The notes under the pieces were generated by a model. The model saw only the letters and a program-made list of their open reading frames with translations. It was not told the origin of the DNA and made no database searches. A stretch of DNA of 5,608 nucleotides from Clostridia bacterium (GTDB lineage Bacteria > Bacillota > Clostridia > UMGS1883), in the NCBI GenBank assembly GCA_017441965.1, contig JAFSBF010000199.1, forward strand, positions 1 through 5,608, given 5' to 3'. Shown here in pieces: positions 1 through 4,607 of this stretch (within the stretch, counting starts at the first letter, position 1; each line of letters starts with the position of its first letter). A program made the translations under genes and the position numbers.

Positions 1-67
1 AGTGCAAAATTTAGCTAAAATATAGGCATCTAAATCTTACAATCGTTTTGCACAATGTACAAAACGT

Positions 68-183
68 AATGAATAATGAAATCGCTACGCTAATGAATAT
101 TGAAAAATGAAAAATTAATGAAGAAAATCGCTATATGCTATTTTCAACCACAATTATTCATCATTCATTATTAATTATTCATT
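68..183. repeat. MITE-like AT-rich inverted-repeat element
   Basis: The two ends are complementary. AATGAATAAT at 68-77 matches the reverse complement of 174-183, and AATGAAT at 92-98 matches that of 163-169. The left half is built from variants of AATGAATAATGAA and the right half from ATTCATTATT variants, so a transcript would fold into a long imperfect hairpin. Near the centre is a small stem, GAAAATCGC (123-131) with GCTATTTTC (137-145), one mismatch and a TATAT loop. The string GAAATCGCTA at 78-87 recurs as GAAAATCGCTA at 123-133. No transposase and no clear target-site duplication are visible. Calling it a dispersed element is inference; it could be a one-off low-complexity spacer. Confidence 0.4.
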
Positions 184-184
184 T

Positions 185-207
185 GTAGTCAGTGGCACAT
201 TGACTAC
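185..207 (+). promoter_or_regulatory. Strong hairpin just upstream of the lipoprotein RBS
   Basis: GTAGTCAGTG (185-194) pairs with CATTGACTAC (198-207) around a 3-nt GCA loop, with nine Watson-Crick pairs and one G-U pair. It has no T-run, so it is not an ordinary terminator. It ends 17 nt before the AAGGAGG at 225-231. It could be an mRNA-stabilising 5' structure or a palindromic operator; the sequence alone does not decide. Confidence 0.4.
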
Positions 208-237
208 ATCATACATCCCTTATAAAGGAGGAATTAT

Positions 238-579
238 ATGAAAAAGTACATATGTCTGATTTTAATTGTAATATTTACAGTAGCTTTAGCAGGGTGCTCA
301 AAGAATGGGGAAAAAGCCCAAGTTATTGAAACAATAACTACTGATTTTAAAACATACCATAAAATGAGTGACGGCACATATGAGTTTGAGGGTAATATTT
401 ATAAATACAGGCTTGAAATCAGCGGAAGAATGCATAATGCGGCGAAAAATTCCACGTTTATATATCTAAGTAATCTTGAAAACATTACATTTGAAAGGGC
501 ATGGAAAGCGGCAGGGCTGAGCAGTAACACGAAAGATTATTTTCCTGTAGAGGATGCCGTTCTTGTCGATTGGAAATGA
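238..579 (+). CDS. Small secreted lipoprotein of unknown function
   Basis: This is a 113-residue protein with a classic lipoprotein signal peptide: basic MKK, a hydrophobic run over residues 4-18, and the lipobox LAGC with the lipidated cysteine at position 20. The mature part of about 94 residues should be anchored on the outer face of the cytoplasmic membrane. It contains YEFEGNIYKYRLEISGR and an AAKNSTFIYLSNLENITFE segment, which look like a small beta-rich domain. I do not recognise a named family. The ATG has a strong AAGGAGG at 225-231 with 6-nt spacing, so the start is secure. The next gene follows after a short gap with no terminator between them, so the two are probably co-transcribed. 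It could be an accessory to the downstream sensor kinase, which has almost no extracytoplasmic domain, but that is speculation. Confidence 0.8.
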   Translation: MKKYICLILIVIFTVALAGCSKNGEKAQVIETITTDFKTYHKMSDGTYEFEGNIYKYRLEISGRMHNAAKNSTFIYLSNLENITFERAWKAAGLSSNTKDYFPVEDAVLVDWK

Positions 580-613
580 CTAGTGCAGTAAGCAATGAGG
601 AGAAGTGAATTTT

Positions 614-1099
614 GTGACAAATCATCCGTTCGGACCTCTTTACAATGAAAATTCAAAGGTGCTTATTTTAGGGAGCTTTCCGTCTGTGAAATCACGGGAG
701 GAAAATTTCTTTTACGGACATCCGCAAAACCGTTTTTGGAAGGTGCTATCCAAAGTGCTTGACCACAAAACGCCGCAGACTATTGATGAAAAGAGGGAGC
801 TTCTTCTTGAATGCGGCATTGCTCTGTGGGATGTTATAGCCTCGTGTGAAATTACGGGGAGCAGTGACAGCTCAATAAAAGATGTAACGGCAAACGATAT
901 TTCCGTGATTTTAGATGCCGCTGATATAAAAAAGATTTATGTAAATGGAAAAACGGCAGAAAAGTATTTTAATAAGTATATAAAGAATAAAACGGGGAGG
1001 GAGGCAGTTTGCCTTCCGTCGACTTCTCCTGCAAATGCGGCGTGGAGTGTGGATCGCCTTGCACTTGCGTGGGAGGTTATAAAGGAGGATACGATATAA
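614..1099 (+). CDS. Hypoxanthine-DNA glycosylase, UDG superfamily family 6 (HDG type)
   Basis: This is a base-excision-repair enzyme expected to remove deaminated adenine (hypoxanthine) from DNA. Numbered from the 614 start (161 aa), the family signatures are the N-terminal HPFGPLY, LILGSFPSVKS (about 17-27), FYGHPQNRFW (33-42), GIALWDV (68-74) and LPSTSPANA (134-142). The Asn in HPQNRFW falls at residue 39. From memory, an Asn in this motif is catalytic in the characterised archaeal family-6 enzyme. GTG at 614 was chosen because GAGGAGA (597-603) lies at a workable distance; an in-frame GTG at 605, giving 164 aa, sits almost on top of that site. The stop overlaps the ATG of the response regulator gene by 1 nt (TAATG), which implies translational coupling. 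The family assignment is confident; the substrate is inferred from the family. Confidence 0.87.
   Translation: MTNHPFGPLYNENSKVLILGSFPSVKSREENFFYGHPQNRFWKVLSKVLDHKTPQTIDEKRELLLECGIALWDVIASCEITGSSDSSIKDVTANDISVILDAADIKKIYVNGKTAEKYFNKYIKNKTGREAVCLPSTSPANAAWSVDRLALAWEVIKEDTI
1081..1088 (+). promoter_or_regulatory. RBS fixing the response regulator start
   Basis: AAAGGAGG lies inside the 3' end of the glycosylase gene, 10 nt before the ATG at 1099. It decides the start of the response regulator in favour of 1099 over an in-frame ATG at 1009. Confidence 0.8.
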
Positions 1100-1764
1100 T
1101 GGCTACCATACTCATAGTTGAGGATGACAGAAATATGCGCCTTTTAACCTCGGCACGGCTTAAAGATTATTATACGGTAAAATGTGCGTGCGACGGGGCG
1201 GAGGCGCTCCGGCTTATACATAAGGGCGGATTTGATCTGGTAATTGCAGATGTAATGATGCCCAATATGGACGGATACGAACTGCTTGAAACTCTGCGAA
1301 GCGAGGGGTATAAAATCCCGTTCCTTTTCCTGACGGCAAAGGAAACGTATGAAGATAAGCAGAAAGGCTTTTTCTTGGGGACAGATGATTATATGACAAA
1401 GCCATTCAGCGCAGATGAGCTTTTATGGAGAGTAAAAGCGCTTCTTCGGCGTGCAAATATAAATCAGGACAAAAAAATAGTTATTGGCGATGTCACGGTC
1501 GATTCTGAAAAGTATGCCGTTTATTCAAGCTTGCACTATGTTGAGTTTCCCAAAAAGGAGTTTGATTTGCTCTTTAAGCTCCTTTCATATCCCGAGCAGA
1601 TATTTTCAAAGGAGCAGCTTATGACAAATGTGTGGGGCGTAACCTCCGAAAGCGGTGAGGAAACGGTTAAAACCCATATCAGCAGAATAAGAAACAGACT
1701 TAAAAGCTTTCCAGAAATAACTATAACAACAATAAAAGGAATAGGCTACAAAGCCTCATATTAA
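1099..1764 (+). CDS. OmpR/PhoB-family response regulator
   Basis: This 221-residue transcription factor is the cytoplasmic output half of the two-component system encoded with the next gene. The receiver domain covers about residues 1-118: acidic pocket E8-D9-D10, phospho-acceptor D51 in VIADVMMPNMDG, switch T79 in FLFLTAKE, and K101 in DDYMTKPF. The winged-helix DNA-binding domain covers about 125-221, with EFPKKEFDLLFKLLSYP, IFSKEQLMTNVWG, the recognition helix ETVKTHISRIRNRLK and the C-terminal wing TIKGIGYK. Length and all phosphorylation residues are normal. The overall pattern (GTDDYMTKPF, LLRRANIN, PKKEF) resembles the HssR-like branch, but heme sensing cannot be claimed. It starts inside the glycosylase stop codon and ends 4 nt before the kinase. 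A candidate binding site lies at 2812-2828. Confidence 0.93.
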   Translation: MATILIVEDDRNMRLLTSARLKDYYTVKCACDGAEALRLIHKGGFDLVIADVMMPNMDGYELLETLRSEGYKIPFLFLTAKETYEDKQKGFFLGTDDYMTKPFSADELLWRVKALLRRANINQDKKIVIGDVTVDSEKYAVYSSLHYVEFPKKEFDLLFKLLSYPEQIFSKEQLMTNVWGVTSESGEETVKTHISRIRNRLKSFPEITITTIKGIGYKASY

Positions 1765-1768
1765 TAAA

Positions 1769-2815
1769 ATGAAAAAAAGAGATATTTCAAAATATACAAA
1801 CAAAATCATACCGCAGTTTTTAATACTTCTTGTGGCAGCAGTAATTGTAGTGGCAAGTGGGTACTTTTTTATGACGTGGCTTGTAAGCGATGTTTTAGAC
1901 GTTGAGGGAACTTATATCAGTGCATCGTTTGAGGTGGTTGGTACAATCGTGCTTCTGATGCTCATTCTTATCCCGATGATTATTATTTTCTACAGGTCAC
2001 GTAAGAAAGAGATAAAGATTTTATCGGAGGGAATAGCGCACCTTGCAGAGGGGGATTTTAACTATAAAATACCTCTTAAAAAGAAGGACTCGCTTGCACG
2101 TGTGTATGCAAATTTCAATAAAATGTGCGAGGAGTTAAAAAGCGTGCAAATTCTCAGGAATGATTTCATAAACAGTTATTCACACGAATTTAAGACACCG
2201 ATAGCATCAATTAACGGCTTTGCATCTCTTTTACTCGAAAAAAACCTTACCCCCCAGGAGAGGGAGCAGTACCTTACCATTATTATTGAAGAAACGGACA
2301 GACTCTCAAGACTTGCTACGAATACAATTTTGCTTTCAAAGCTTTCTTCGCAGCAGATAGTAACTGATGTTGAACCGTATGACTTAAGTGAACAAATTCG
2401 CCAATGCTCAATCATACTCTCTAAAAAGTGGATGGAAAAGAAAATTGATTTTGACTGCGAACTGGAGGAGGTTACTTTTGCAGGAAACAGAGAGCTTATG
2501 CAGCATTTATGGCTTAATATTATCTCAAATGCCATAGAGCATACAAATAAGGGCGGAAGGATAACGGTATCGCTTTGTCAGGATAAGGAGAAGGTGTGTG
2601 TCAGCGTTTCAGATAATGGAGAGGGAATGGATGAGCAGACACTCAGGCACCTTTTTGACCCGTATTTTCAGGGGGATGCGTCACATTCAAGTCAGGGACT
2701 TGGTCTTGGCCTTTCAATAGCTAAAAGAATTGTGGAACTGTGCCGTGGCGAAATATTGGTAGAAAGCAGGCTTCGGGAGGGAAGTAGATTTACTGTTAAT
2801 CTTCCTGTAGTGTAA
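1769..2815 (+). CDS. Membrane sensor histidine kinase (HisKA type)
   Basis: This 348-residue kinase should phosphorylate the preceding response regulator. Two membrane helices (about 13-35 and 52-75) enclose an outside loop of only about 16 residues. A HAMP linker (about 76-125, including LAEGDFNYKIP) and a HisKA domain follow, with phospho-acceptor H139 in NSYSHEFKTPI. The ATPase domain has the N-box LNIISNAIEH (N250, N254), G1 DNGEGM (282-287), F-box LFDPYFQ (295-301) and G2 QGLGLGLSI (309-317). All catalytic motifs are intact. The tiny loop suggests sensing within the membrane or through a partner protein. The start is 4 nt after the regulator stop. No Shine-Dalgarno sequence is visible in the usual window, so translation probably depends on coupling. 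No terminator is evident after the gene. Confidence 0.93.
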   Translation: MKKRDISKYTNKIIPQFLILLVAAVIVVASGYFFMTWLVSDVLDVEGTYISASFEVVGTIVLLMLILIPMIIIFYRSRKKEIKILSEGIAHLAEGDFNYKIPLKKKDSLARVYANFNKMCEELKSVQILRNDFINSYSHEFKTPIASINGFASLLLEKNLTPQEREQYLTIIIEETDRLSRLATNTILLSKLSSQQIVTDVEPYDLSEQIRQCSIILSKKWMEKKIDFDCELEEVTFAGNRELMQHLWLNIISNAIEHTNKGGRITVSLCQDKEKVCVSVSDNGEGMDEQTLRHLFDPYFQGDASHSSQGLGLGLSIAKRIVELCRGEILVESRLREGSRFTVNLPVV

Positions 2816-2828
2816 ACTGAAGGTAAAC
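2812..2828. promoter_or_regulatory. Direct repeat, possible OmpR-family operator
   Basis: GTAAAC occurs at 2812-2817 and again at 2823-2828. These are two exact 6-bp units separated by 5 bp, an 11-bp period. Tandem half-sites one helical turn apart are the usual target layout of PhoB/PhoP-type regulators. An inverted TTTAC lies at 2845-2849. The site spans the kinase stop codon and precedes degV. Function is inferred from geometry only. Confidence 0.3.
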
Positions 2829-2876
2829 AAAAAAGTTTCTTTAATTTACGTATAAAATACAACAGTGAGCTATACT

Positions 2877-2892
2877 AAACCTTGAAAGGTTT
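2877..2892 (+). promoter_or_regulatory. Small hairpin in front of the degV RBS
   Basis: AAACCTT (2877-2883) is the exact reverse complement of AAGGTTT (2886-2892), separated by GA. The hairpin is flanked by the direct repeat GTGAGCT at 2865-2871 and 2894-2900. The right copy carries the GGTGA ribosome binding site (2893-2897). There is no T-run, so it is not a terminator. It may modulate translation initiation or be an operator. Confidence 0.35.
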
Positions 2893-2904
2893 GGTGAGCT
2901 TTTG

Positions 2905-3744
2905 ATGAAATGGAATATTATTGCAGATTCAAGCTGTGATTTATTTAAACCGGAAACTCTGACCGATAACATAAATTATTTAAGCGTACCTTTTTTTATA
3001 AATATTGAAGCTAAGGAATATATGGATGATGAAAAGCTTGATACATCAGAGCTTGTTACAGCGATGAAGGAGAGTAAGAAGGCAAGCTCAACTGCCTGTC
3101 CGTCCCCCGAAGCGTGGTTTGAAAAAATGGATAAGGATGCATATAATATCTTAGTTACCATATCAAAAAATCTTTCGGGCAGCTACAACAGTGCACTTAT
3201 TGCAACGCAGATGTTTAATGAAAACGGCAGCGGTGAAGGAAAAGTGGCAGTGGTTGACGGACATGCAACGGGTCCTGCGGCAGTGCTTGCCATAAGAAAG
3301 CTTACACAGCTTATATCAGAAGGTTTTGAATTTGAAGAAGTAGTTTCCAAAACGGAAGTATATATAAAGGGAATGAATACTGTTTTCGCACTGTCCTGTT
3401 TTGACAACCTTATAAAGGCAGGCAGAATGGGAAAGCTGGCAGGTGTTCTTGCTGCAAGCCTTGATTTTCGTGGCGTAGGTGTAGAGGATGACGGACGAAT
3501 TAAGTTTAAGGCAAAGGTGCGGGGCAAAAAGAAAATGATAGAAACAATGATAGACGTTATGCGTGAAAATAATTTTGGCGGCGGCGAGGTTGTTATCAGT
3601 CATTGTTATAATGAGGCTTTGGCACAAAAGCTCAGTGAAGAAATAAAGAGTGTATGGGACGACACAGAGATAACTGTTATGCCGACAAGGGGACTTAACA
3701 GCTATTACGCGGAAAAGGGTGGACTAATTGTATCATACAGATAA
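2905..3744 (+). CDS. DegV family protein (FakB-like fatty acid-binding protein)
   Basis: This 279-residue cytoplasmic protein belongs to the DegV/FakB family. Its members hold a fatty acid in a tunnel and present it to the kinase FakA so that exogenous acyl chains can enter phospholipid synthesis. Visible signatures are IIADSSCDL at the N-terminus (about 5-13), STACPSPEAW (62-71), SKNLSGSYNSA (87-97) and NLIKAGRMGK (168-177, with R174). The canonical C-terminal THTGPGALG-like motif is replaced by TRGLNSYYAEKGGLIVSY (261-278), a divergent form. ATG at 2905 was chosen because GGTGA at 2893-2897 is 7 nt upstream; a TTG directly before it is less likely. The gene is separated from the kinase by 89 nt and ends inside a strong terminator. 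No fakA-like kinase gene is in the window. The bound ligand is not predictable. Confidence 0.9.
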   Translation: MKWNIIADSSCDLFKPETLTDNINYLSVPFFINIEAKEYMDDEKLDTSELVTAMKESKKASSTACPSPEAWFEKMDKDAYNILVTISKNLSGSYNSALIATQMFNENGSGEGKVAVVDGHATGPAAVLAIRKLTQLISEGFEFEEVVSKTEVYIKGMNTVFALSCFDNLIKAGRMGKLAGVLAASLDFRGVGVEDDGRIKFKAKVRGKKKMIETMIDVMRENNFGGGEVVISHCYNEALAQKLSEEIKSVWDDTEITVMPTRGLNSYYAEKGGLIVSYR

Positions 3745-3789
3745 CAAAAAAGGCAGATATCACGCGATATCTGCCTTTTTTGTTATCTG
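3738..3789. terminator. Bidirectional intrinsic terminator between degV and thiT
   Basis: This is a perfect inverted repeat: 24-nt arms at 3738-3761 and 3766-3789 around the 4-nt loop ACGC. The GC-containing core GGCAGATATC / GATATCTGCC is flanked by six A on the left and six T on the right, so an RNA hairpin followed by a U-run forms in both directions. The outer arms include the stop codons of both convergent genes (3742-3744 plus strand, 3783-3785 minus strand). Confidence 0.95.
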
Positions 3790-4334
3790 CTGAAAATATT
3801 GAATTTGGTTATGAGTGCAAGAACTACGGTTGTAATTATTATTTCGGGTATCATATAAGAGCCGTTATAAATAATTGAGTAGGAAAGTACACTTTGTCCT
3901 GCCTCTGCGTAAACACCCCAGATAAGCACGCCTGAAAAAATATGGCATATGTATCTTAGAGAAGTTACAATAAAGCCTGAAATCGGTGCGGCAAAATGGC
4001 TCCCTTTAAGCATACTATAAAACATTCCTGCAAGTCCTAAAACACCGAATGCAAAAACATAGTCAAGTAATATTACCAATACAAAGCTTGAAAATGTTTG
4101 TGTTGGCGGCGGGTAGAAGCCAAACATCATCTGGATAAGCGAATATGCAATAGAGGCACAAAGCCCCCACTTTGTTCCAAGCAATATACCGCATATGATA
4201 ATAGGCACCATTGATGCGAGTGTGACAGAGCCGCCCTGCAGCCACGGTGCAGGGATAAGCTTACTTACCCACATCAGCACAGTTGAAAGCGCAATCATAA
4301 GTGCACTTGTTGTGATTTTTTTTGTAGTATTCAT
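3783..4334 (-). CDS. thiT: Thiamine transporter ThiT, ECF-type S component
   Basis: This 183-residue integral membrane protein has about six hydrophobic helices. ThiT binds thiamine with high affinity and works with the shared ECF module (EcfA, EcfA', EcfT), which is not encoded here. Length is close to the 182-residue Lactococcus ThiT. Thiamine-binding positions known from that structure line up well: W31 in PAPWLQGG, D91-Y92 (Glu-Tyr in Lactococcus, so Glu is replaced by Asp), H131 in ICHIFSG, W139 in VLIWG, Y152 and N157 in SYSIIYNGSYM. Start ATG at 4334 has AAGGAG (4341-4346, minus strand) 6 nt upstream; a longer in-frame start at 4373 lies inside the leader terminator and is rejected. 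A TPP riboswitch upstream independently supports the thiamine assignment. It ends convergently with degV. Confidence 0.95.
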   Translation of the reverse strand: MNTTKKITTSALMIALSTVLMWVSKLIPAPWLQGGSVTLASMVPIIICGILLGTKWGLCASIAYSLIQMMFGFYPPPTQTFSSFVLVILLDYVFAFGVLGLAGMFYSMLKGSHFAAPISGFIVTSLRYICHIFSGVLIWGVYAEAGQSVLSYSIIYNGSYMIPEIIITTVVLALITKFNIFSR

Positions 4335-4360
4335 TTGTTTCTCCTTTCTTTTTTGCCAAC

Positions 4361-4390
4361 AAAAACGGGTCACAGAAAAACCATGACCCG
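4361..4390 (-). terminator. Riboswitch-controlled intrinsic terminator of thiT
   Basis: Read on the minus strand, CGGGTCA (4384-4390) pairs with TGACCCG (4366-4372) and is followed by TTTTT (4365-4361). It lies between the TPP aptamer and the thiT ribosome binding site. The CGGGT of its 5' arm is also complementary to ACCCG of the aptamer P2 helix. This gives a simple switch: without TPP the ACCCG can capture the terminator arm, and with TPP the ACCCG is held in P2 and the terminator forms. The switching model is inference; the pairing is visible. Confidence 0.88.
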
Positions 4391-4406
4391 AATAAAGAAA
4401 GCAGTG

Positions 4407-4498
4407 TATTTCCCTACGTTGGCATTATCCAAATCAGGTTACGGGTTAAAACGAAAACACGTTTACTCTCAGCCTGCTTTTAGCAAGCACCCCAATTG
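4407..4498 (-). ncRNA. TPP riboswitch aptamer (THI element)
   Basis: The minus strand carries the conserved core in order: GGGGTGC (4493-4487), a short P3 hairpin TGCT-AAA-AGCA, GCTGAGAG, a variable extra stem AAACG/CGTTT (P3a), ACCCGTAACCTGA, TTTGGATAATGCCA and CGTAGGGAA (ending at about 4410). These match the TPP-sensing element found before thiamine genes. P1 appears weak and AT-rich, so the exact ends are approximate. It binds thiamine pyrophosphate in the nascent RNA and controls thiT through the downstream terminator. Confidence 0.95.
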
Positions 4499-4503
4499 TT
4501 TAG

Positions 4504-4517
4504 TTGTTTCGAAACAA
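4504..4517. promoter_or_regulatory. Perfect palindrome over the predicted thiT transcription start
   Basis: TTGTTTCGAAACAA is a perfect 14-bp palindrome. The minus-strand transcript is expected to start near 4515, inside it. It could be a repressor operator, or a tiny 5' hairpin in the mRNA. It may also be chance; there is no regulator gene nearby to assign. Confidence 0.35.
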
Positions 4518-4521
4518 GTGT

Positions 4522-4550
4522 ATTATAGCATACAATATTTCCCTTGTCAA
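4522..4550 (-). promoter_or_regulatory. Consensus sigma-A promoter of thiT
   Basis: On the minus strand, TTGACA (4550-4545) and TATAAT (4527-4522) are both perfect consensus and separated by 17 bp, with a TG extended -10 one base before TATAAT. Transcription should start near 4515, giving a leader of about 180 nt that contains the riboswitch. Confidence 0.92.
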
Positions 4551-4572
4551 TGGCTTTGTTTTGTGTTACAAT
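4544..4572 (+). promoter_or_regulatory. Sigma-A promoter of the acetyltransferase operon
   Basis: TTGTCA (4544-4549) and TACAAT (4567-4572) each match consensus at five of six positions. The spacer is 17 bp and a TG extended -10 is present (4564-4565). The predicted start near 4579 leaves a leader of about 29 nt before ATG 4608. The -35 box overlaps the thiT -35 box on the other strand by 5 bp. Confidence 0.8.
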
Positions 4573-4607
4573 AAATCTTAGTGAAAATAGAAAATGGGGG
4601 ATGGGCA

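Larger units (their letters stand above)
1..237. other. Non-coding leader region rich in inverted repeats
   Basis: No convincing coding frame is visible here. The region holds a perfect 10-bp palindrome, TTTAGCTAAA (10-19), and an inverted repeat with 10-nt arms at 44-53 and 57-66 (CGTTTTGCAC / GTACAAAACG, one mismatch, 3-nt spacer). It also holds the AT-rich repeat block at 68-183 and the hairpin at 185-207, which are listed separately. I could not find a convincing sigma-A promoter. A TTGACT at 200-205 has only TATAAA at 221 behind it, with a 15-bp spacer, and transcription from there would leave out the ribosome binding site. The promoter of the downstream operon may therefore lie left of the window or be atypical. 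Confidence 0.6.

Noticed and set aside
200..226. TTGACT/TATAAA promoter before the lipoprotein
   Set aside because: The spacer is 15 bp and the transcript would start after the RBS; TTGACT is also the arm of a hairpin.
1..237. CRISPR array
   Set aside because: The repeats are AT-rich inverted variants of unequal spacing, not identical direct repeats with unique spacers.
1009..1098. N-terminal extension of the response regulator from an upstream ATG at 1009
   Set aside because: The extension is the wrong-frame reading of the glycosylase 3' end, has no receiver homology, and a strong AAAGGAGG sits before ATG 1099.
2176..2535. Minus-strand open frames inside the kinase, degV and acetyltransferase genes
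   Set aside because: They are antisense shadows with no RBS, no recognisable domains and low-complexity, Ser-rich or odd composition.
2816..2904. Intrinsic terminator or clear promoter between the kinase gene and degV
   Set aside because: No GC-rich stem with a T-run is present, and TATAAA (2851) and TATACT (2871) lack acceptable -35 boxes at 16-18 bp.
4335..4373. Longer ThiT start at 4373 (minus strand)
   Set aside because: It lies in the terminator stem of the riboswitch; ATG 4334 has a good RBS and matches the normal ThiT length.
4581..4607. GTG start at 4581 for the acetyltransferase
   Set aside because: It is about 2 nt from the predicted transcription start and has no Shine-Dalgarno; the nine extra residues do not fit the family N-terminus.
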